DNA from: Catellatospora sichuanensis | Lineage (GTDB): Bacteria > Actinomycetota > Actinomycetes > Mycobacteriales > Micromonosporaceae | Assembly (NCBI RefSeq): GCF_007483665.1 | Contig: NZ_ML660184.1 | Span: 1 to 64,000 of the forward strand | Length of the DNA stretch: 64,000 bases | Direction: 5' to 3' | Part shown: piece after piece, positions 16,097 through 25,227 of the stretch | Numbering within the stretch: position 1 is the stretch's first letter | Layout: each line of letters starts with the position of its first letter | The notes under the pieces: model-generated | Told to the model about the DNA's origin: nothing | The model's database searches: none | What the model saw: the letters and a program-made list of their open reading frames with translations, nothing else | Position numbers and translations under genes: made by a program

Positions 16097-17146
16097 GTGA
16101 CCGCCGCACCCGAAACCCCAGCCCGGACCACCCCGCCGCGGTGCACCCTCGGCGACATCGCCCGCGAGGCGAACGTGTCCGTGCCGACCGTGTCGAAGGT
16201 CCTCAACGGCCACAGCGACATCTCGCCGCAGACCCGCCGCCGGATCGAGACCCTGCTGACCCGGTACGGCTACCAGCGCCCCCGGGCCCCGCGCCGCAAG
16301 ACCCAGCGCGGCGACCTGATCGATCTCGTCATCAACGAGCTGGACAGCGCCTGGGGCCTGGAGATCCTCACCGGCGTCGAGCAGGTCGCCGAGGCGGCCG
16401 GGCTGGGCCTGGTGGTGTCCGCGGTGCACAACCGGGCCAGCCTCACCCGACGCTGGCTGGAGGGGCTGATCTCACGCGGCTCGCAGGGCGCGATCCTCGT
16501 GCTGTCGGACCTGTCCGAGGACCAGCGCGCCGAACTGCAGCGCCGCACCCTGCCGTTCGTCGTGGTCGACGGGGTCAGCCAGCCCCCGCCGGACGTGCCC
16601 AGCGTCGGGGCCACCAACTTCTCCGGCGGGTACGCCGCCGCCGAGCACCTGATCAAGCTCGGGCACCGCCGGATCGGCGCGATCGGCGGCCCCGAGCAGC
16701 TGCTGTGCAGCCGGGCGCGGATCGCCGGCTACCGCGCCGCGCTGGAGTCGGCGGGCCTGCCCACCGACCGTGACCTGGTGCGCTACGGCAACTTCCAGCA
16801 CAGCGGCGGCCTGCGCGCGGCCCAGCAGCTGCTGGCGCTGACCGACCCGCCGACCGCGATCTTCGCGGGCAGCGACCAGCAGGCCACCGGCGTGTACGAG
16901 GCCGCCCGGCTGGTCGGCCGGCAGATCCCGCACGACCTGTCCGTGGTCGGCTTCGACGACCTGCACTACGCCCAGTGGACCGCCCCGCCGCTGACCACCA
17001 TCCGCCAGCCGCTGCACGAGATGGGCGCCTCCGCCGCCCGCCTGCTGCTGCGCCTGGTCAACGGCGAACACCTGGAAGCCCCCCGCATCGAGCTCCACAC
17101 CGAACTGATCCTCCGCAACAGCACCACCACCCCACCCCGCCCCTGA
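16097..17146 (+). CDS. LacI-family regulator of the xyloside operon
   Basis: 349 residues from the GTG at 16097. N-terminal helix-turn-helix TLGDIAREANVSVPTVSKVLNG with the hinge helix region ISPQTRRRIETLLTRYGY, then a periplasmic-binding-protein-like ligand domain (GPEQLLCSRARIAGYR; FDDLHYAQWTAPPLTTIRQP; GASAARLLLRL). It is divergent from the binding-protein gene with 191 bp between starts, the usual arrangement for a local repressor released by the transported sugar. No Shine-Dalgarno sequence is obvious. Confidence 0.9.
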   Translation: MTAAPETPARTTPPRCTLGDIAREANVSVPTVSKVLNGHSDISPQTRRRIETLLTRYGYQRPRAPRRKTQRGDLIDLVINELDSAWGLEILTGVEQVAEAAGLGLVVSAVHNRASLTRRWLEGLISRGSQGAILVLSDLSEDQRAELQRRTLPFVVVDGVSQPPPDVPSVGATNFSGGYAAAEHLIKLGHRRIGAIGGPEQLLCSRARIAGYRAALESAGLPTDRDLVRYGNFQHSGGLRAAQQLLALTDPPTAIFAGSDQQATGVYEAARLVGRQIPHDLSVVGFDDLHYAQWTAPPLTTIRQPLHEMGASAARLLLRLVNGEHLEAPRIELHTELILRNSTTTPPRP

Positions 17147-17191
17147 CCACTTCGGTGCGATGACGGTGGATCGCCGCGCCACGGCCGCGGG

Positions 17192-17317
17192 TCAGGCGCT
17201 GAAGCGGTGCAGGGTCCAGCGGGTGGGCGGGGACGTGACGGGGTCGCCGTCGGCGGTCCACTCGGTGACGGAACCGGGCGCGACCACCGTGTCGAACGCG
17301 CGCAGCAGCGTCCGCAT
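17192..17317 (-). CDS. Possible 41-residue protein or gene remnant
   Basis: An ATG at 17317 opens a 41-codon frame ending in TGA at 17194-17192, encoding a Leu/Arg start and a WTADGDPVTSPPTRWTLHRF-type tail. Third positions are almost all G or C and the composition is protein-like, unlike neighbouring frames. No ribosome site is clear. It could be a true small protein or the C-terminal remnant of a lost gene. No family recognised. Confidence 0.3.
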   Translation of the reverse strand: MRTLLRAFDTVVAPGSVTEWTADGDPVTSPPTRWTLHRFSA

Positions 17318-17342
17318 CGGACGGTGCTACGTTCCGCCCATC

Positions 17343-17397
17343 GATCATGAACCTGTTCCCCCGACACGCCGCCGACCCGTGCCACAAGTTCATGATC
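17343..17397. repeat. Long inverted repeat, GATCATGAAC family, copy 1
   Basis: GATCATGAAC (17343-17352) and GTTCATGATC (17388-17397) are perfect arms around 35 nt; similarity continues inward (CTGTTCC against CTTGTGGCAC). The right arm touches the stop codon of the oxidoreductase gene at 17396. Related copies lie at 28500 and 30071. Probably a terminator-like element. Confidence 0.75.
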
Positions 17398-18673
17398 AAC
17401 GCGCTGGGGCGAGGGTTTCCGGGAGGGGGACGGAGGGGTCGGTGAGGCGGGCGGGGTCGGCGGGGGTGCCGGAGAAGCCGGCTTTGACCAGGGTGTTGAG
17501 GTCGTCCTGGACGTCCCAGACGTTGATGTTCATGGCCGCGACGACGCGGTCGTCGTCGGTGAGCCAGAAGGCGATGACCTCGGGCGCCTTGCCGTCGCGT
17601 ACGGACGGGTCGCCGCGGAACACCACCCGCGCGTAGTCACCCGGACCGGCCCAGCCGCAGTACTCCATGCCCAGGTCGTACTGGTCGGTGAAGAAGTACG
17701 GCACCTGTGCGTACTCCACGTCCTGCCCGGCCATCGCCTTGCCCGCCGCCTTGCCACCGGCCCGCGCGTTGGCCCAGTGCTCGGTCCGCAGATGCTTGCC
17801 CACCAGCGGATTCAGCGTCGAGGCCACGTCCCCGCAGGCGTAGATGAACGGATCGGAGGTGCGCAGGCCCGCGTCGGTGACGACACCGTTGTCCACGGTC
17901 AGACCGGCCTGCTCGGCCAGCTCGGTGGCGGGCCGGATGCCGACGCCGACCGCCACGAGGTCGGCGGCGACCTCGGTGCCGTCGTCGAGCACGGCGCTGC
18001 GCACCGCCCCCTCCAGGCTGCCGAACTCCCGCACGCCGGTGCCGAACCGGAACTCGACCCCGTTCGCCTCGTGCAGTGTCCGGAACAGCGCGGCCAGCTC
18101 GTCGCCGAGCACCCGCCGCAGCGGGGCGCTGTCGGTCTCCACCACCGTCACCGGGCAGCCGTAACCGCGGGCCGCGGCCGCGATCTCCAGCCCGATCCAG
18201 CCCGCGCCCACGACCAGCACCTGCGGCCTCGGGTCGGCCGTCAGCGCCTGCCGCAGCGCCGCCGAGTCGGGATAGGCGCGCAGGTAGCGGATGCCGTCCA
18301 CGTCCGCGCCGGGCACGTCCAGGGTGCGCACCTTCGAACCGGTGGCCAGCAGCAGCTTGTCGTAGGCGAACTGCTCCTCCCCGTCCAGCGTCACCGTGTG
18401 TGCCTCGGGGTGCACCGCCACGACGCGGCGGCCGAGCATCAGTTCGATGTCCTGCTCGGCGTACCACTCGCGGGGGTGCACGTACGCCTTCTCGCGCGGG
18501 TCCTTGCCCTGCAGGAAGCCCTTGGACAGCGGGGGGCGCTCGTAGGGCACCTCGTCCTCCTGCCCGATCAGCAGCACCCGGCCGGTGAAGCCCTCGGCCC
18601 GCAGCGCCTCGGCGGCCCTGGCCCCGGCCAGCGACGCACCGACGATGACGAATACCTGCTCGTCCGCACTCAT
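17396..18673 (-). CDS. FAD-dependent NAD(P)H reductase, ferredoxin-reductase type
   Basis: 425 residues from ATG 18673. FAD-binding VIVGASLAGARAAEALRAEG at the N-terminus, YERPPLSKGFL, LLLATGS, a second dinucleotide fold VLVVGAGWIGLEIAAAARGYG for NAD(P)H near residue 150, and DPFIYACGDVAS for the FAD. The C-terminal 90 residues (GMEYCGWAGPGDYARVVFRGD; AAMNINVWDV) are the reductase C-terminal domain found in rubredoxin/putidaredoxin/biphenyl-dioxygenase-type ferredoxin reductases. No redox-active CxxC, as expected for the family. Electron acceptor not encoded next to it. Confidence 0.85.
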   Translation of the reverse strand: MSADEQVFVIVGASLAGARAAEALRAEGFTGRVLLIGQEDEVPYERPPLSKGFLQGKDPREKAYVHPREWYAEQDIELMLGRRVVAVHPEAHTVTLDGEEQFAYDKLLLATGSKVRTLDVPGADVDGIRYLRAYPDSAALRQALTADPRPQVLVVGAGWIGLEIAAAARGYGCPVTVVETDSAPLRRVLGDELAALFRTLHEANGVEFRFGTGVREFGSLEGAVRSAVLDDGTEVAADLVAVGVGIRPATELAEQAGLTVDNGVVTDAGLRTSDPFIYACGDVASTLNPLVGKHLRTEHWANARAGGKAAGKAMAGQDVEYAQVPYFFTDQYDLGMEYCGWAGPGDYARVVFRGDPSVRDGKAPEVIAFWLTDDDRVVAAMNINVWDVQDDLNTLVKAGFSGTPADPARLTDPSVPLPETLAPAR

Positions 18674-18872
18674 GCCGTCCAGCCTCCCGCATCGACGGCC
18701 CGCCGGTCCATGGAAACGCGGCAGTCGTCCGGAAAACGCTCCGGGCGGGCACGGACCCCCGCCGGTCCGCAACCTGTCCGACCACGACCGGACCATGGCC
18801 GCCCCCGGGAACGCAACGGCTGGTCGCGCCCGGCTCCCGCACCGCCTCCAGCCGAGGGAGTATGAATGAGAC

Positions 18873-19772
18873 ATGTCTGAGTTGGGCGAATACCTGTCGA
18901 GTGAGGTCGTCGTCGACTACGCCGACGGCCTGATCTCCCGCCGCGAGGCGCTGCGCCGCCTGGGCCTGCTCGGCGTCGGCGCGGCCGTGGCGGCACCCCT
19001 GCTGGCCGCATGCGACGCCCAGCGCGACACCGCCACGCCCCCGCAGGCCGCGCCGACCCCCGCGGTCACCGGTCCGGCAGGCCCGAGCCCCGCGCCCACC
19101 GAGCCGATCACGTTCCCCGGCCCGAACGGGCAGCTGCAGGGCCGCTGGGCCGCCGCGGCTACACCGAAGGGTTCGGTCCTGGTGATCCACGAGAACAAGG
19201 GCCTGACCGACCACATCGCCTCGATCGCCGGGCGGCTGGCCGCCGCGGGCTGGTCCGCACTCGCGATCGACCTGCTCTCAGCGGAGGGCGGCACCGCGAA
19301 GTTCACCGACCCCGCCCAGGCCACCGCCGCGCTGAACGCCGCCCCGCCCGCCCGGTTCATCGCCGACATGAAGGCCGGCATCGACGAGCTGCTGCGGCGC
19401 AATCCCGGGCACACCGTCGGCGCGATGGGTTTCTGCTTCGGCGGCGGCATGGTCTGGTCCCTGCTGGCCGCGGGCGAACCGCGGCTGGCCGCGGCGGTGC
19501 CGTTCTACGGCCCGTTCCCCGCGAACGCCTCGCTGTCCGGCTCCCCCGCCGCCGCCGTGCTCGGCGTGTACGCCCAGCTCGACGACCGGGTCAACGCCAC
19601 CCGCGACGCCGCCCGCGAGGCCCTGAGCAAAGCCGGCCTGACCTTCGAGATCGTCACCTACCCCGACGTCAACCACGCCTTCTTCAACGACACCGGCGCC
19701 CGCTACAACGCCCCCGCCGCCGCCCAGGCCTGGACCAAACTCACCGACTGGTTCACCCAGCACCTGACCTGA
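18873..19772 (+). CDS. Dienelactone-hydrolase-family lipoprotein
   Basis: 299 residues, ATG 18873 with GGGAG 12 nt upstream. The first 50 residues hold a twin-Arg-like RREALRRLG, a hydrophobic stretch and lipobox LLAAC (Cys47). After a Pro/Ala-rich spacer comes the alpha/beta hydrolase: Glu in VIHENKG (about residue 107), nucleophile Cys188 in MGFCFGGG, and His in VNHAFFND near the end, the Cys-Asp-His-Glu set of dienelactone hydrolases. Secreted and membrane-anchored members of this family usually have undefined esterase roles; substrate unknown. Confidence 0.85.
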   Translation: MSELGEYLSSEVVVDYADGLISRREALRRLGLLGVGAAVAAPLLAACDAQRDTATPPQAAPTPAVTGPAGPSPAPTEPITFPGPNGQLQGRWAAAATPKGSVLVIHENKGLTDHIASIAGRLAAAGWSALAIDLLSAEGGTAKFTDPAQATAALNAAPPARFIADMKAGIDELLRRNPGHTVGAMGFCFGGGMVWSLLAAGEPRLAAAVPFYGPFPANASLSGSPAAAVLGVYAQLDDRVNATRDAAREALSKAGLTFEIVTYPDVNHAFFNDTGARYNAPAAAQAWTKLTDWFTQHLT

Positions 19773-19842
19773 CCTGACCCACCCCCACCCGGCAGCCCGC
19801 TCACGGCTCCGCCGCCCGCACCCGCCCCCCGCCCCGCCCATC

Positions 19843-19907
19843 ATGGACGTTGGCCTATCTCATCGAAGAAACGAAGATCGGAGTCGACGAGATAGGCCAA
19901 CGTCCAT
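19843..19907. terminator. 19-bp perfect inverted repeat between convergent genes
   Basis: ATGGACGTTGGCCTATCTC (19843-19861) and its exact complement (19889-19907) enclose 27 nt. It lies between the stops at 19772 and 19946 of convergent genes and should act as a two-way terminator. Its arm sequence is unlike the other element families in this window. Confidence 0.75.
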
Positions 19908-19945
19908 CGAAAACGGTGAACGCGAACGGCCGGTCCCACCGGCGG

Positions 19946-21673
19946 TCAAGCCCCGCGGCGCTTGGCGGCGACGAACGCCTTCAGCTTGGTCAGCGTCCAT
20001 GTGTTGATCACGTCGGCCGGAGTCAGCCAGCCCCGCTGGGCGATCCCGATGCCGAAGCGCAGCATGTCCAGGTGCACCGTGGAGTGCGAGTCCGTGTTGA
20101 CCGCGAACTTCACCCCGCGCTCGCGCGCCCGCATGATCAGCTCGTCGGGCAGGTCGAGCCGGTCCGGGAACGCATTCACCTCCATCGCGGTGCCGGTCGC
20201 GGCCGCCGCGTCGAACACCGCGTCCCAGTCGGGCTCGACCGGCTTGCGCCGCCCGATCAGGCGGGTGGTCGGATGCCCGATGATGTTGACGTACGGGTTC
20301 TCGCACGCCTTCACGAACCGGTTCGTCAGCTCCGCCCCGGTCTGCGTGAAGTGCGAGTGGACCGAGGCGACGCAGATGTCGAACCCGGCCAGGAAGTCGG
20401 CGTCCCAGTCCACCCCGCCGTCGGGGTCGATGTTCAGCTCGCTGCCGTGCAGCAGCGCCATCTTGCCGTCCTCGGCCAGCCCCCGCAGCTTCTTGCGCTG
20501 GGCGAGCATCTTCGCGTCGGTCATCCGCTGCATCGGCATGTTCTTGGCGTGGTCGGTGACCGCGTAGTAGCGGTAGCCGCGGGCCCGCGCGGCGGCCAGC
20601 ATCTCCGCCAGGGTGGAGACGCCGTCGGTGAGGTCGGTGTGGGTGTGCAGGTCGCCGCGGATGTCGGCCTCGGTCACCAGTTGCGGCAGGGTGCCGTTGC
20701 GGGCGGCGGCGACCTCGCCGCGGTCCTCGCGCAGGGTGGGCGCGATCCAGGGCAGGCCGAGCCGCTCGTACACCTCCTCCTCGGTCTCCGACACCAGCAG
20801 CGTGTCGTCCTCGGCGCGGAACAGTCCGTACTCGGACAGCTTCAGGCCCTTGCGCACGGCGATCTCGCGTACCCGGATGTTGTGCTCCTTGGAGCCGGTG
20901 AAGTACTGCAGCGCCGCGCCCCACGACTCCGGCGGCACCACCCGCAGGTCGACCTGCAGCCCGCCGGTGGTGCGGATCGAGGTCTTCGCCGGGCCGCCCG
21001 CGATGACCTCGCCGACCAGCGGCAGGTCTGCGAACGCCGCCATGATCGGCTTCGACTCGCGTGCGGCGACCAGGATGTCCACGTCGCCGATGCTGTCCCG
21101 GCCGCGCCGCAGCGATCCGGCGTACGTGCACTTCTCGCAGCCGGGCAGCACCGACAGCGCCGCGATGACCTCCTCGGCCACCTCCAGCGCCGTGGAGACC
21201 ATCACCCGGCCGCCGCTGTGCCGCAGCACCTCGATGCCGTGCAGAATGTTCGCGGCGGTCTTCGCGCCGAACCCGCGCAGGCCGGACAGCCGACCCGCCT
21301 CGATCGCGTGGACCAGCTCGTCCATCGAGGAGATGCCCAGCTCGCGGTGCAGGGCCATGGCCTTGGCCGGGCCCAGGCCGGGGATCGCGATCAGCTCACG
21401 CACCCCGGCGGGCACCTTCGCGCGCAGCTGCTCCAGCGCGTCCATCCGGCCGGAGGACAGGAACTCCACGATCTTCTCGGCAGTGGACTTGCCGACGCCG
21501 GGAATCTGCTCCAGACCCTTCAGGTCAAGCGTCGCCACGTCGGTGCCGTAGCCGGCGACCCCGCGGGCGGCCTTCTCGTAGGTGCGTGCCCGGAAGGCGT
21601 CACCGCCGGTGATCGAGATGAGATCGGCATACTCCTGCAGCGCCGCCGCGACGACCTCGTTTGGCCGGGCCAT
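19946..21673 (-). CDS. polX: DNA polymerase/3'-5' exonuclease PolX
   Basis: 575 residues from ATG 21673. Order: an N-terminal 8-kDa-like domain with helix-hairpin-helix elements (IPGVGKSTAEKI near 57-68, IPGLGPAKA near 98), a family-X nucleotidyltransferase motif AGSLRRGRDSIGDVDIL with Asp197 and Asp199 as metal ligands, and from about residue 335 a PHP phosphoesterase domain with DLHTHTDLTDG (His343, His345), VTDHA and FAVNTDSHS. This is the bacterial PolX arrangement used in base-excision repair. Full length, all key motifs present. Divergent from the acylphosphatase gene with only 23 bp between starts. Confidence 0.92.
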   Translation of the reverse strand: MARPNEVVAAALQEYADLISITGGDAFRARTYEKAARGVAGYGTDVATLDLKGLEQIPGVGKSTAEKIVEFLSSGRMDALEQLRAKVPAGVRELIAIPGLGPAKAMALHRELGISSMDELVHAIEAGRLSGLRGFGAKTAANILHGIEVLRHSGGRVMVSTALEVAEEVIAALSVLPGCEKCTYAGSLRRGRDSIGDVDILVAARESKPIMAAFADLPLVGEVIAGGPAKTSIRTTGGLQVDLRVVPPESWGAALQYFTGSKEHNIRVREIAVRKGLKLSEYGLFRAEDDTLLVSETEEEVYERLGLPWIAPTLREDRGEVAAARNGTLPQLVTEADIRGDLHTHTDLTDGVSTLAEMLAAARARGYRYYAVTDHAKNMPMQRMTDAKMLAQRKKLRGLAEDGKMALLHGSELNIDPDGGVDWDADFLAGFDICVASVHSHFTQTGAELTNRFVKACENPYVNIIGHPTTRLIGRRKPVEPDWDAVFDAAAATGTAMEVNAFPDRLDLPDELIMRARERGVKFAVNTDSHSTVHLDMLRFGIGIAQRGWLTPADVINTWTLTKLKAFVAAKRRGA

Positions 21674-21680
21674 GCCGTCC

Positions 21681-21686
21681 AGTCTA
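21681..21686 (-). promoter_or_regulatory. -10 box of a leaderless polX transcript
   Basis: On the minus strand TAGACT ends 7 nt before the ATG at 21673, which places the start point at or next to the start codon. No Shine-Dalgarno sequence is present. Confidence 0.45.
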
Positions 21687-21696
21687 CGGTTGACAC

Positions 21697-21972
21697 ATGA
21701 TCCGCAGGCGCGTTGTGGTCTCCGGCGAGGTGCAGGGCGTCTACTACCGCGACACCTGCCGGCAGCAGGCACAGGCGGCCGGTGTCGCCGGGTGGGTGCG
21801 CAACCGGCCCGACCACACGGTCGAGGCCGTTTTCGAGGGTACGCCCGACGGCGTGGACCGCCTCGTCGCCTGGACCCGGCGCGGCCCCGAGCTCGCCATC
21901 GTCGACGGCGTCGCGGTCTTCGAGGAGACCCCCGAGGGCCTGTCCGGCTTCGACATCCGCCCCACCAACTGA
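21697..21972 (+). CDS. Acylphosphatase
   Basis: 91 residues, the usual family length. The catalytic Arg is in VQGVYYRDTC (Arg18) and the Asn in GWVRNRPD (Asn36); the end FDIRPTN fits. Hydrolyses acyl-phosphates such as carbamoyl phosphate or 1,3-bisphosphoglycerate in the cytoplasm. The start is only 23 bp from the divergent polX start, so its promoter must overlap the polX 5' end, or the two share a compact promoter pair. Confidence 0.92.
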   Translation: MIRRRVVVSGEVQGVYYRDTCRQQAQAAGVAGWVRNRPDHTVEAVFEGTPDGVDRLVAWTRRGPELAIVDGVAVFEETPEGLSGFDIRPTN

Positions 21973-22088
21973 CCTGGCCACCGGCCGGTGCGGGCGAAAA
22001 CCGTGACGGCACGCATACGGGCTGTCGCCGGTCTGGCGGGCGTCGATAGGATCACCGCGGCGAATCGAGTTCCTGGGGAGGCCACGCC

Positions 22089-22751
22089 ATGGTGGATGAC
22101 ACGAACACGCCGCGCAGACCGGCGGTGCCCGTGTGGGCGTGGATCGCAGGCGGCCTGGCCGTGCTGCTCTGCTGCTGCCTGGGTCTGGGCGGCGCGCTGT
22201 TCTACTACCTGCGGCCCGGGAGCGAGGAGCCGAACGCGGTCGCGCCGACCGGCACCTGGCAGCAGCAGCTCGCCGCGATCGACGGGGTGCGCAACTACCT
22301 GGCCGAGGGCCCCTTGAGCCAGGACCACGCCCAGGGCGGGGTGGCCTACCCGCAGCAGCCCCCGGTCGGCGGGCAGCACAACGGCACCTGGCAGAACTGC
22401 TCCGGCACCGTCTACGACGAGCAGATCGCCAGCGAGCGGGCCGTGCACAGCCTCGAACACGGCGCGGTGTGGATCACCTACCGCCCCGGCATCGGCGACG
22501 ACGAGGTCCGGGCGCTGGCGGCGAAGGTGTCCGGTCGCGACTACCTGATGCTGAGCCCGTTCCCCGGCCAGGATGCGCCGATCTCGCTGCAGGCCTGGGG
22601 CTACCAGCTCAAGGTCGAGAGCGCCGCCGACCCGCGCATCGACTTCTTCGTCAACGCCGCCCGCCAGAACGCCGGGCCCGAGATCGGTGCGCCCTGCTCC
22701 GGCGGCACCCGCGAGACCGGGGAGCTGCCGCCTGCCGGGACCGCGGCATGA
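22089..22751 (+). CDS. DUF3105 membrane-anchored protein
   Basis: 220 residues; ATG follows CTGGGGAGGCCACGCC. One transmembrane segment at about residues 14-41 (with the unusual LLCCCLGLGG run), then an extracytoplasmic DUF3105 domain with GGQHNGTWQNCSG, HSLEHGAVWITYRP and a paired C-terminal Cys in IGAPCSGG. The function of DUF3105 is not known; in actinobacteria these proteins often accompany metal or DUF305 proteins, which are not present here. Confidence 0.8.
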   Translation: MVDDTNTPRRPAVPVWAWIAGGLAVLLCCCLGLGGALFYYLRPGSEEPNAVAPTGTWQQQLAAIDGVRNYLAEGPLSQDHAQGGVAYPQQPPVGGQHNGTWQNCSGTVYDEQIASERAVHSLEHGAVWITYRPGIGDDEVRALAAKVSGRDYLMLSPFPGQDAPISLQAWGYQLKVESAADPRIDFFVNAARQNAGPEIGAPCSGGTRETGELPPAGTAA

Positions 22752-22808
22752 GCGGGCGGGCCCGCGCCGCCGGGCTGCCTCTCGACTGAGCCGCACACAT
22801 TCATGTTC

Positions 22809-22838
22809 TTGACACCCCCGACGCTTCCTGCATAGATG
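22809..22838 (+). promoter_or_regulatory. Candidate promoter of the sulfotransferase gene
   Basis: TTGACA (22809-22814) followed after 18 nt by TAGATG, or after 17 nt by ATAGAT, in a distinctly AT-richer spacer. The transcript leader would be about 70 nt and includes AGGAG before the GTG start. Confidence 0.5.
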
Positions 22839-22912
22839 TATTTATTGTCAACGCAGCCATCGAGCTCGCGTGGACATAATGCCTCATCAGGACTTTCGTC
22901 AGGAGTGAACCG

Positions 22913-23776
22913 GTGCTTCGTGCGTACTTCGCGCGTCACAAGTCAGCGTCGACCTGGGCCAGATCCATCCTGCACGAGGCGGCGTACGCGCTGAACCTCA
23001 AGGTCGCCACGATCCACGTGCCGGAGCAGTGGGCGCCCTACGACACCCTCGGCGACTACGTGCGGGCCACCCGCCCCGACCTGCTGATCATGACGAACGC
23101 GAAGCCGGAATGGGTGGACACGCTGCCCGAGACGCGGGCGTTCCACCTCATCCGCGACCCGCGCGACATCGTGGTGTCCGGCTACTTCAGCCACCTCAAC
23201 AGCCACCCCGAGGTGGTCGGCGGGGTGCCCTGGCCCGAGCTGGTGGTGCACCGGCGCAACCTGCGCACCCTCGACGAGGCCGGCGGGCTGCTGGCCGAGG
23301 TGGAGTTCAGCGGCATGTTCCTGGACCCGATGGCGCAATGGGACTACGCCCGGCCCGGTGTGCTCGAGGTGCGCATGGAGGACGCCATCACCGACCCGGT
23401 CAAGTCCTGGACCGCCATCCTCGGCCACCTCGAGCTGCTCACCCCCGACGGCTCCGGACCGGAGCAGGCGCGGATGGCCGCGGTGCGCTGGAACGTCGCC
23501 GCCCGCCGGGGCACCCCGCGCTGGCTGGCCTACCCGCGCCGGGTGCTGCCCCGGCTGCCGCTGCGCCGGCTGCCCGGCGTCTACGTGACCAGCGCCTGCG
23601 AGCGCTTCTCGTTCAGCCGCCTGGCCAAGGGCCGTGAGCGCGGGCAGGAGGACGTGCACAGCCACTACCGCCGCGGGATCGCCGGAGACTGGCGCAACCA
23701 CCTGGCCGCCGAGCACCTCACGGCGTTCCGGGCCCGCTACGGCGACCTCGTGGAGCGCCTCGGCTACGAGTGGTGA
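22913..23776 (+). CDS. PAPS-dependent sulfotransferase
   Basis: 287 residues; GTG at 22913 is 7 nt after AGGAG. The N-terminus KSASTWARSIL matches the 5'-phosphosulfate-binding loop at residues 10-20 and RDPRDIVVSGYFS (about 81-93) the 3'-phosphate-binding element of the sulfotransferase fold. The C-terminal YRRGIAGDWRNHLAAEHLTAF is the conserved RKGxxGDWKNxF-type region near the cofactor. Transfers sulfate from PAPS to an unknown acceptor. It ends 16 bp before the convergent ATP-grasp gene stop; the two share a spacer, not an operon. Confidence 0.85.
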   Translation: MLRAYFARHKSASTWARSILHEAAYALNLKVATIHVPEQWAPYDTLGDYVRATRPDLLIMTNAKPEWVDTLPETRAFHLIRDPRDIVVSGYFSHLNSHPEVVGGVPWPELVVHRRNLRTLDEAGGLLAEVEFSGMFLDPMAQWDYARPGVLEVRMEDAITDPVKSWTAILGHLELLTPDGSGPEQARMAAVRWNVAARRGTPRWLAYPRRVLPRLPLRRLPGVYVTSACERFSFSRLAKGRERGQEDVHSHYRRGIAGDWRNHLAAEHLTAFRARYGDLVERLGYEW

Positions 23777-23792
23777 ACCGGGCCACCGCCCG

Positions 23793-25043
23793 TCAGCCGT
23801 GCTCGGCGGGCGGTGCGCCGTTGATGCGCAGGGCGGCGCCCGCGGCGTCCAGCGCCCGCTCGCACGCGCGCGGGGTCGCGGCCACCGCGGTGGCGTACGC
23901 GACCCGGCCGTTGACGGTGCCCTTCGGCGGCGGCGAACGCCGGTCGCCGGGATCGGCCAGCAGCGCCAGCTCGTCCACCGCACGAGGCAGCCCGGCCCGG
24001 TCGAAGGCCAGCGTCTCGATGACGGTGTCGGGCTGCGCCGGGTAGAAGAAGCGCACCGCCGCCACCAGCCGGCGATCGGGCACGGCTACCGGCGGCCGGC
24101 CGCAGGCCACCGCGGCGGCGGCCAGCGCCACGTCGACGCCCGTGGCGCGCAGCCCCAGATACGGGATCATGTCGCCGCCGAGCCGCCCGTTCACCTCGAT
24201 GATCCGGGGCCCGCGCGAGGACAGCTTGATCTCGGTATGGGTGATCCCGTCGCGGAAGCCGAGCGCCGCGTGCGCGTCCTGTAGCAGCCCCCGCAGCTGC
24301 GGATCGTGCAGCAACGGGTCGTCGCCGTGCACGTAGTGCCCGATCTCGATGCAGTACGGCGGGTGCCCGATCTCCTTGCGGGCCACGCACAGCGGGGTCA
24401 CCTCGCCGTGGTGCACCGCCGCGTCGACGCTGATCTCCTCGCCGTCGACGTACTCCTCCAGCAGCACCTGGGGCCGCCAGTCGGGCAGCGCGCCGTGGCG
24501 CACCGCGCTGGTGAACTCGTACGCCGCGGCCAGCTCCGCGGGCCCCGCCACCTTGATCACGCCGACGCTGAGCGCCAGGTCGCTGGGTTTGAGGATCACC
24601 GGGTAGCCGATCCGGGCGGCCTCGGCGAAGGCCTGCGAAAGCGAGCCGACCGGCACCGACGCGGGCTGAGCCACCTCGGCCGCGGCCAGCGCCCGTCGGG
24701 TCAGCAGCTTGTCGCGGCAGCGGGCGGTCACGGCCGGGTCGCCGGGCAGCCCCAGCGCCGCGGCCAGTTCGGCGGTCTGCGGCGTGCGCGCCTCGTCCCA
24801 GGTGAACACGCCCGCGATCGGACCGTCCGGCAGCCGCCGGGCGGCCTCGGTCATCGCCTTCACGTCGAGCAGGCCGCCCAGCTCGGTGGCGCCGTCGACG
24901 TATGCCAGCTCCCAGGTGGGCGCGACCCCGGTGAACAGATGCACCCGGTAGGCCGGGGCCAGCGAGCGCAGCAGGTACTCCCGGAACTCGCGCTTGCCGG
25001 TGCGGACCATCAGCAGCAGCGGACGGTCGTCGTGGACGGTCAT
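23793..25043 (-). CDS. ATP-grasp ligase-like protein
   Basis: 416 residues from ATG 25043, preceded by GAAAGGAAGAGC. A pre-ATP-grasp Rossmann-like domain (to about residue 105) is followed by ATP-binding residues CRDKLLTRRAL, GYPVILKPSDLALSVGVIKV, LLEEYVDGEEISVDA, and the metal-binding IIEVNGRLGGDMIPYL. This is the carbamoyl-phosphate-synthase-like/biotin-carboxylase group that includes BL00235- and DabC-type amino-acid ligases. Likely forms an amide or peptide bond using ATP; substrates unknown. It stands alone on its strand. Confidence 0.8.
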   Translation of the reverse strand: MTVHDDRPLLLMVRTGKREFREYLLRSLAPAYRVHLFTGVAPTWELAYVDGATELGGLLDVKAMTEAARRLPDGPIAGVFTWDEARTPQTAELAAALGLPGDPAVTARCRDKLLTRRALAAAEVAQPASVPVGSLSQAFAEAARIGYPVILKPSDLALSVGVIKVAGPAELAAAYEFTSAVRHGALPDWRPQVLLEEYVDGEEISVDAAVHHGEVTPLCVARKEIGHPPYCIEIGHYVHGDDPLLHDPQLRGLLQDAHAALGFRDGITHTEIKLSSRGPRIIEVNGRLGGDMIPYLGLRATGVDVALAAAAVACGRPPVAVPDRRLVAAVRFFYPAQPDTVIETLAFDRAGLPRAVDELALLADPGDRRSPPPKGTVNGRVAYATAVAATPRACERALDAAGAALRINGAPPAEHG

Positions 25044-25214
25044 GCTCTTCCTTTCGACCCGTTGCCCGTCGCGGGGGTGCGTTCGGCACGGCCGCCGCTC
25101 AAATTACGAAGATATGTTTGCACAAATCAATATCGTCCGACTCAGCTGATTGGACGGCCCGGACAGGTTTCTCGCCTGATGGCGTCACCGGTGGAGCACA
25201 CCGAGCTGCGGCAC

Positions 25215-25220
25215 TAGGGT
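25215..25220 (+). promoter_or_regulatory. -10 box of a leaderless gene
   Basis: TAGGGT ends 7 nt before the ATG at 25228. The spacer 25044-25227 also contains an AT-rich patch (about 25095-25135) that probably holds the promoter of the divergent ATP-grasp gene. Confidence 0.4.
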
Positions 25221-25227
25221 GCGAGAC

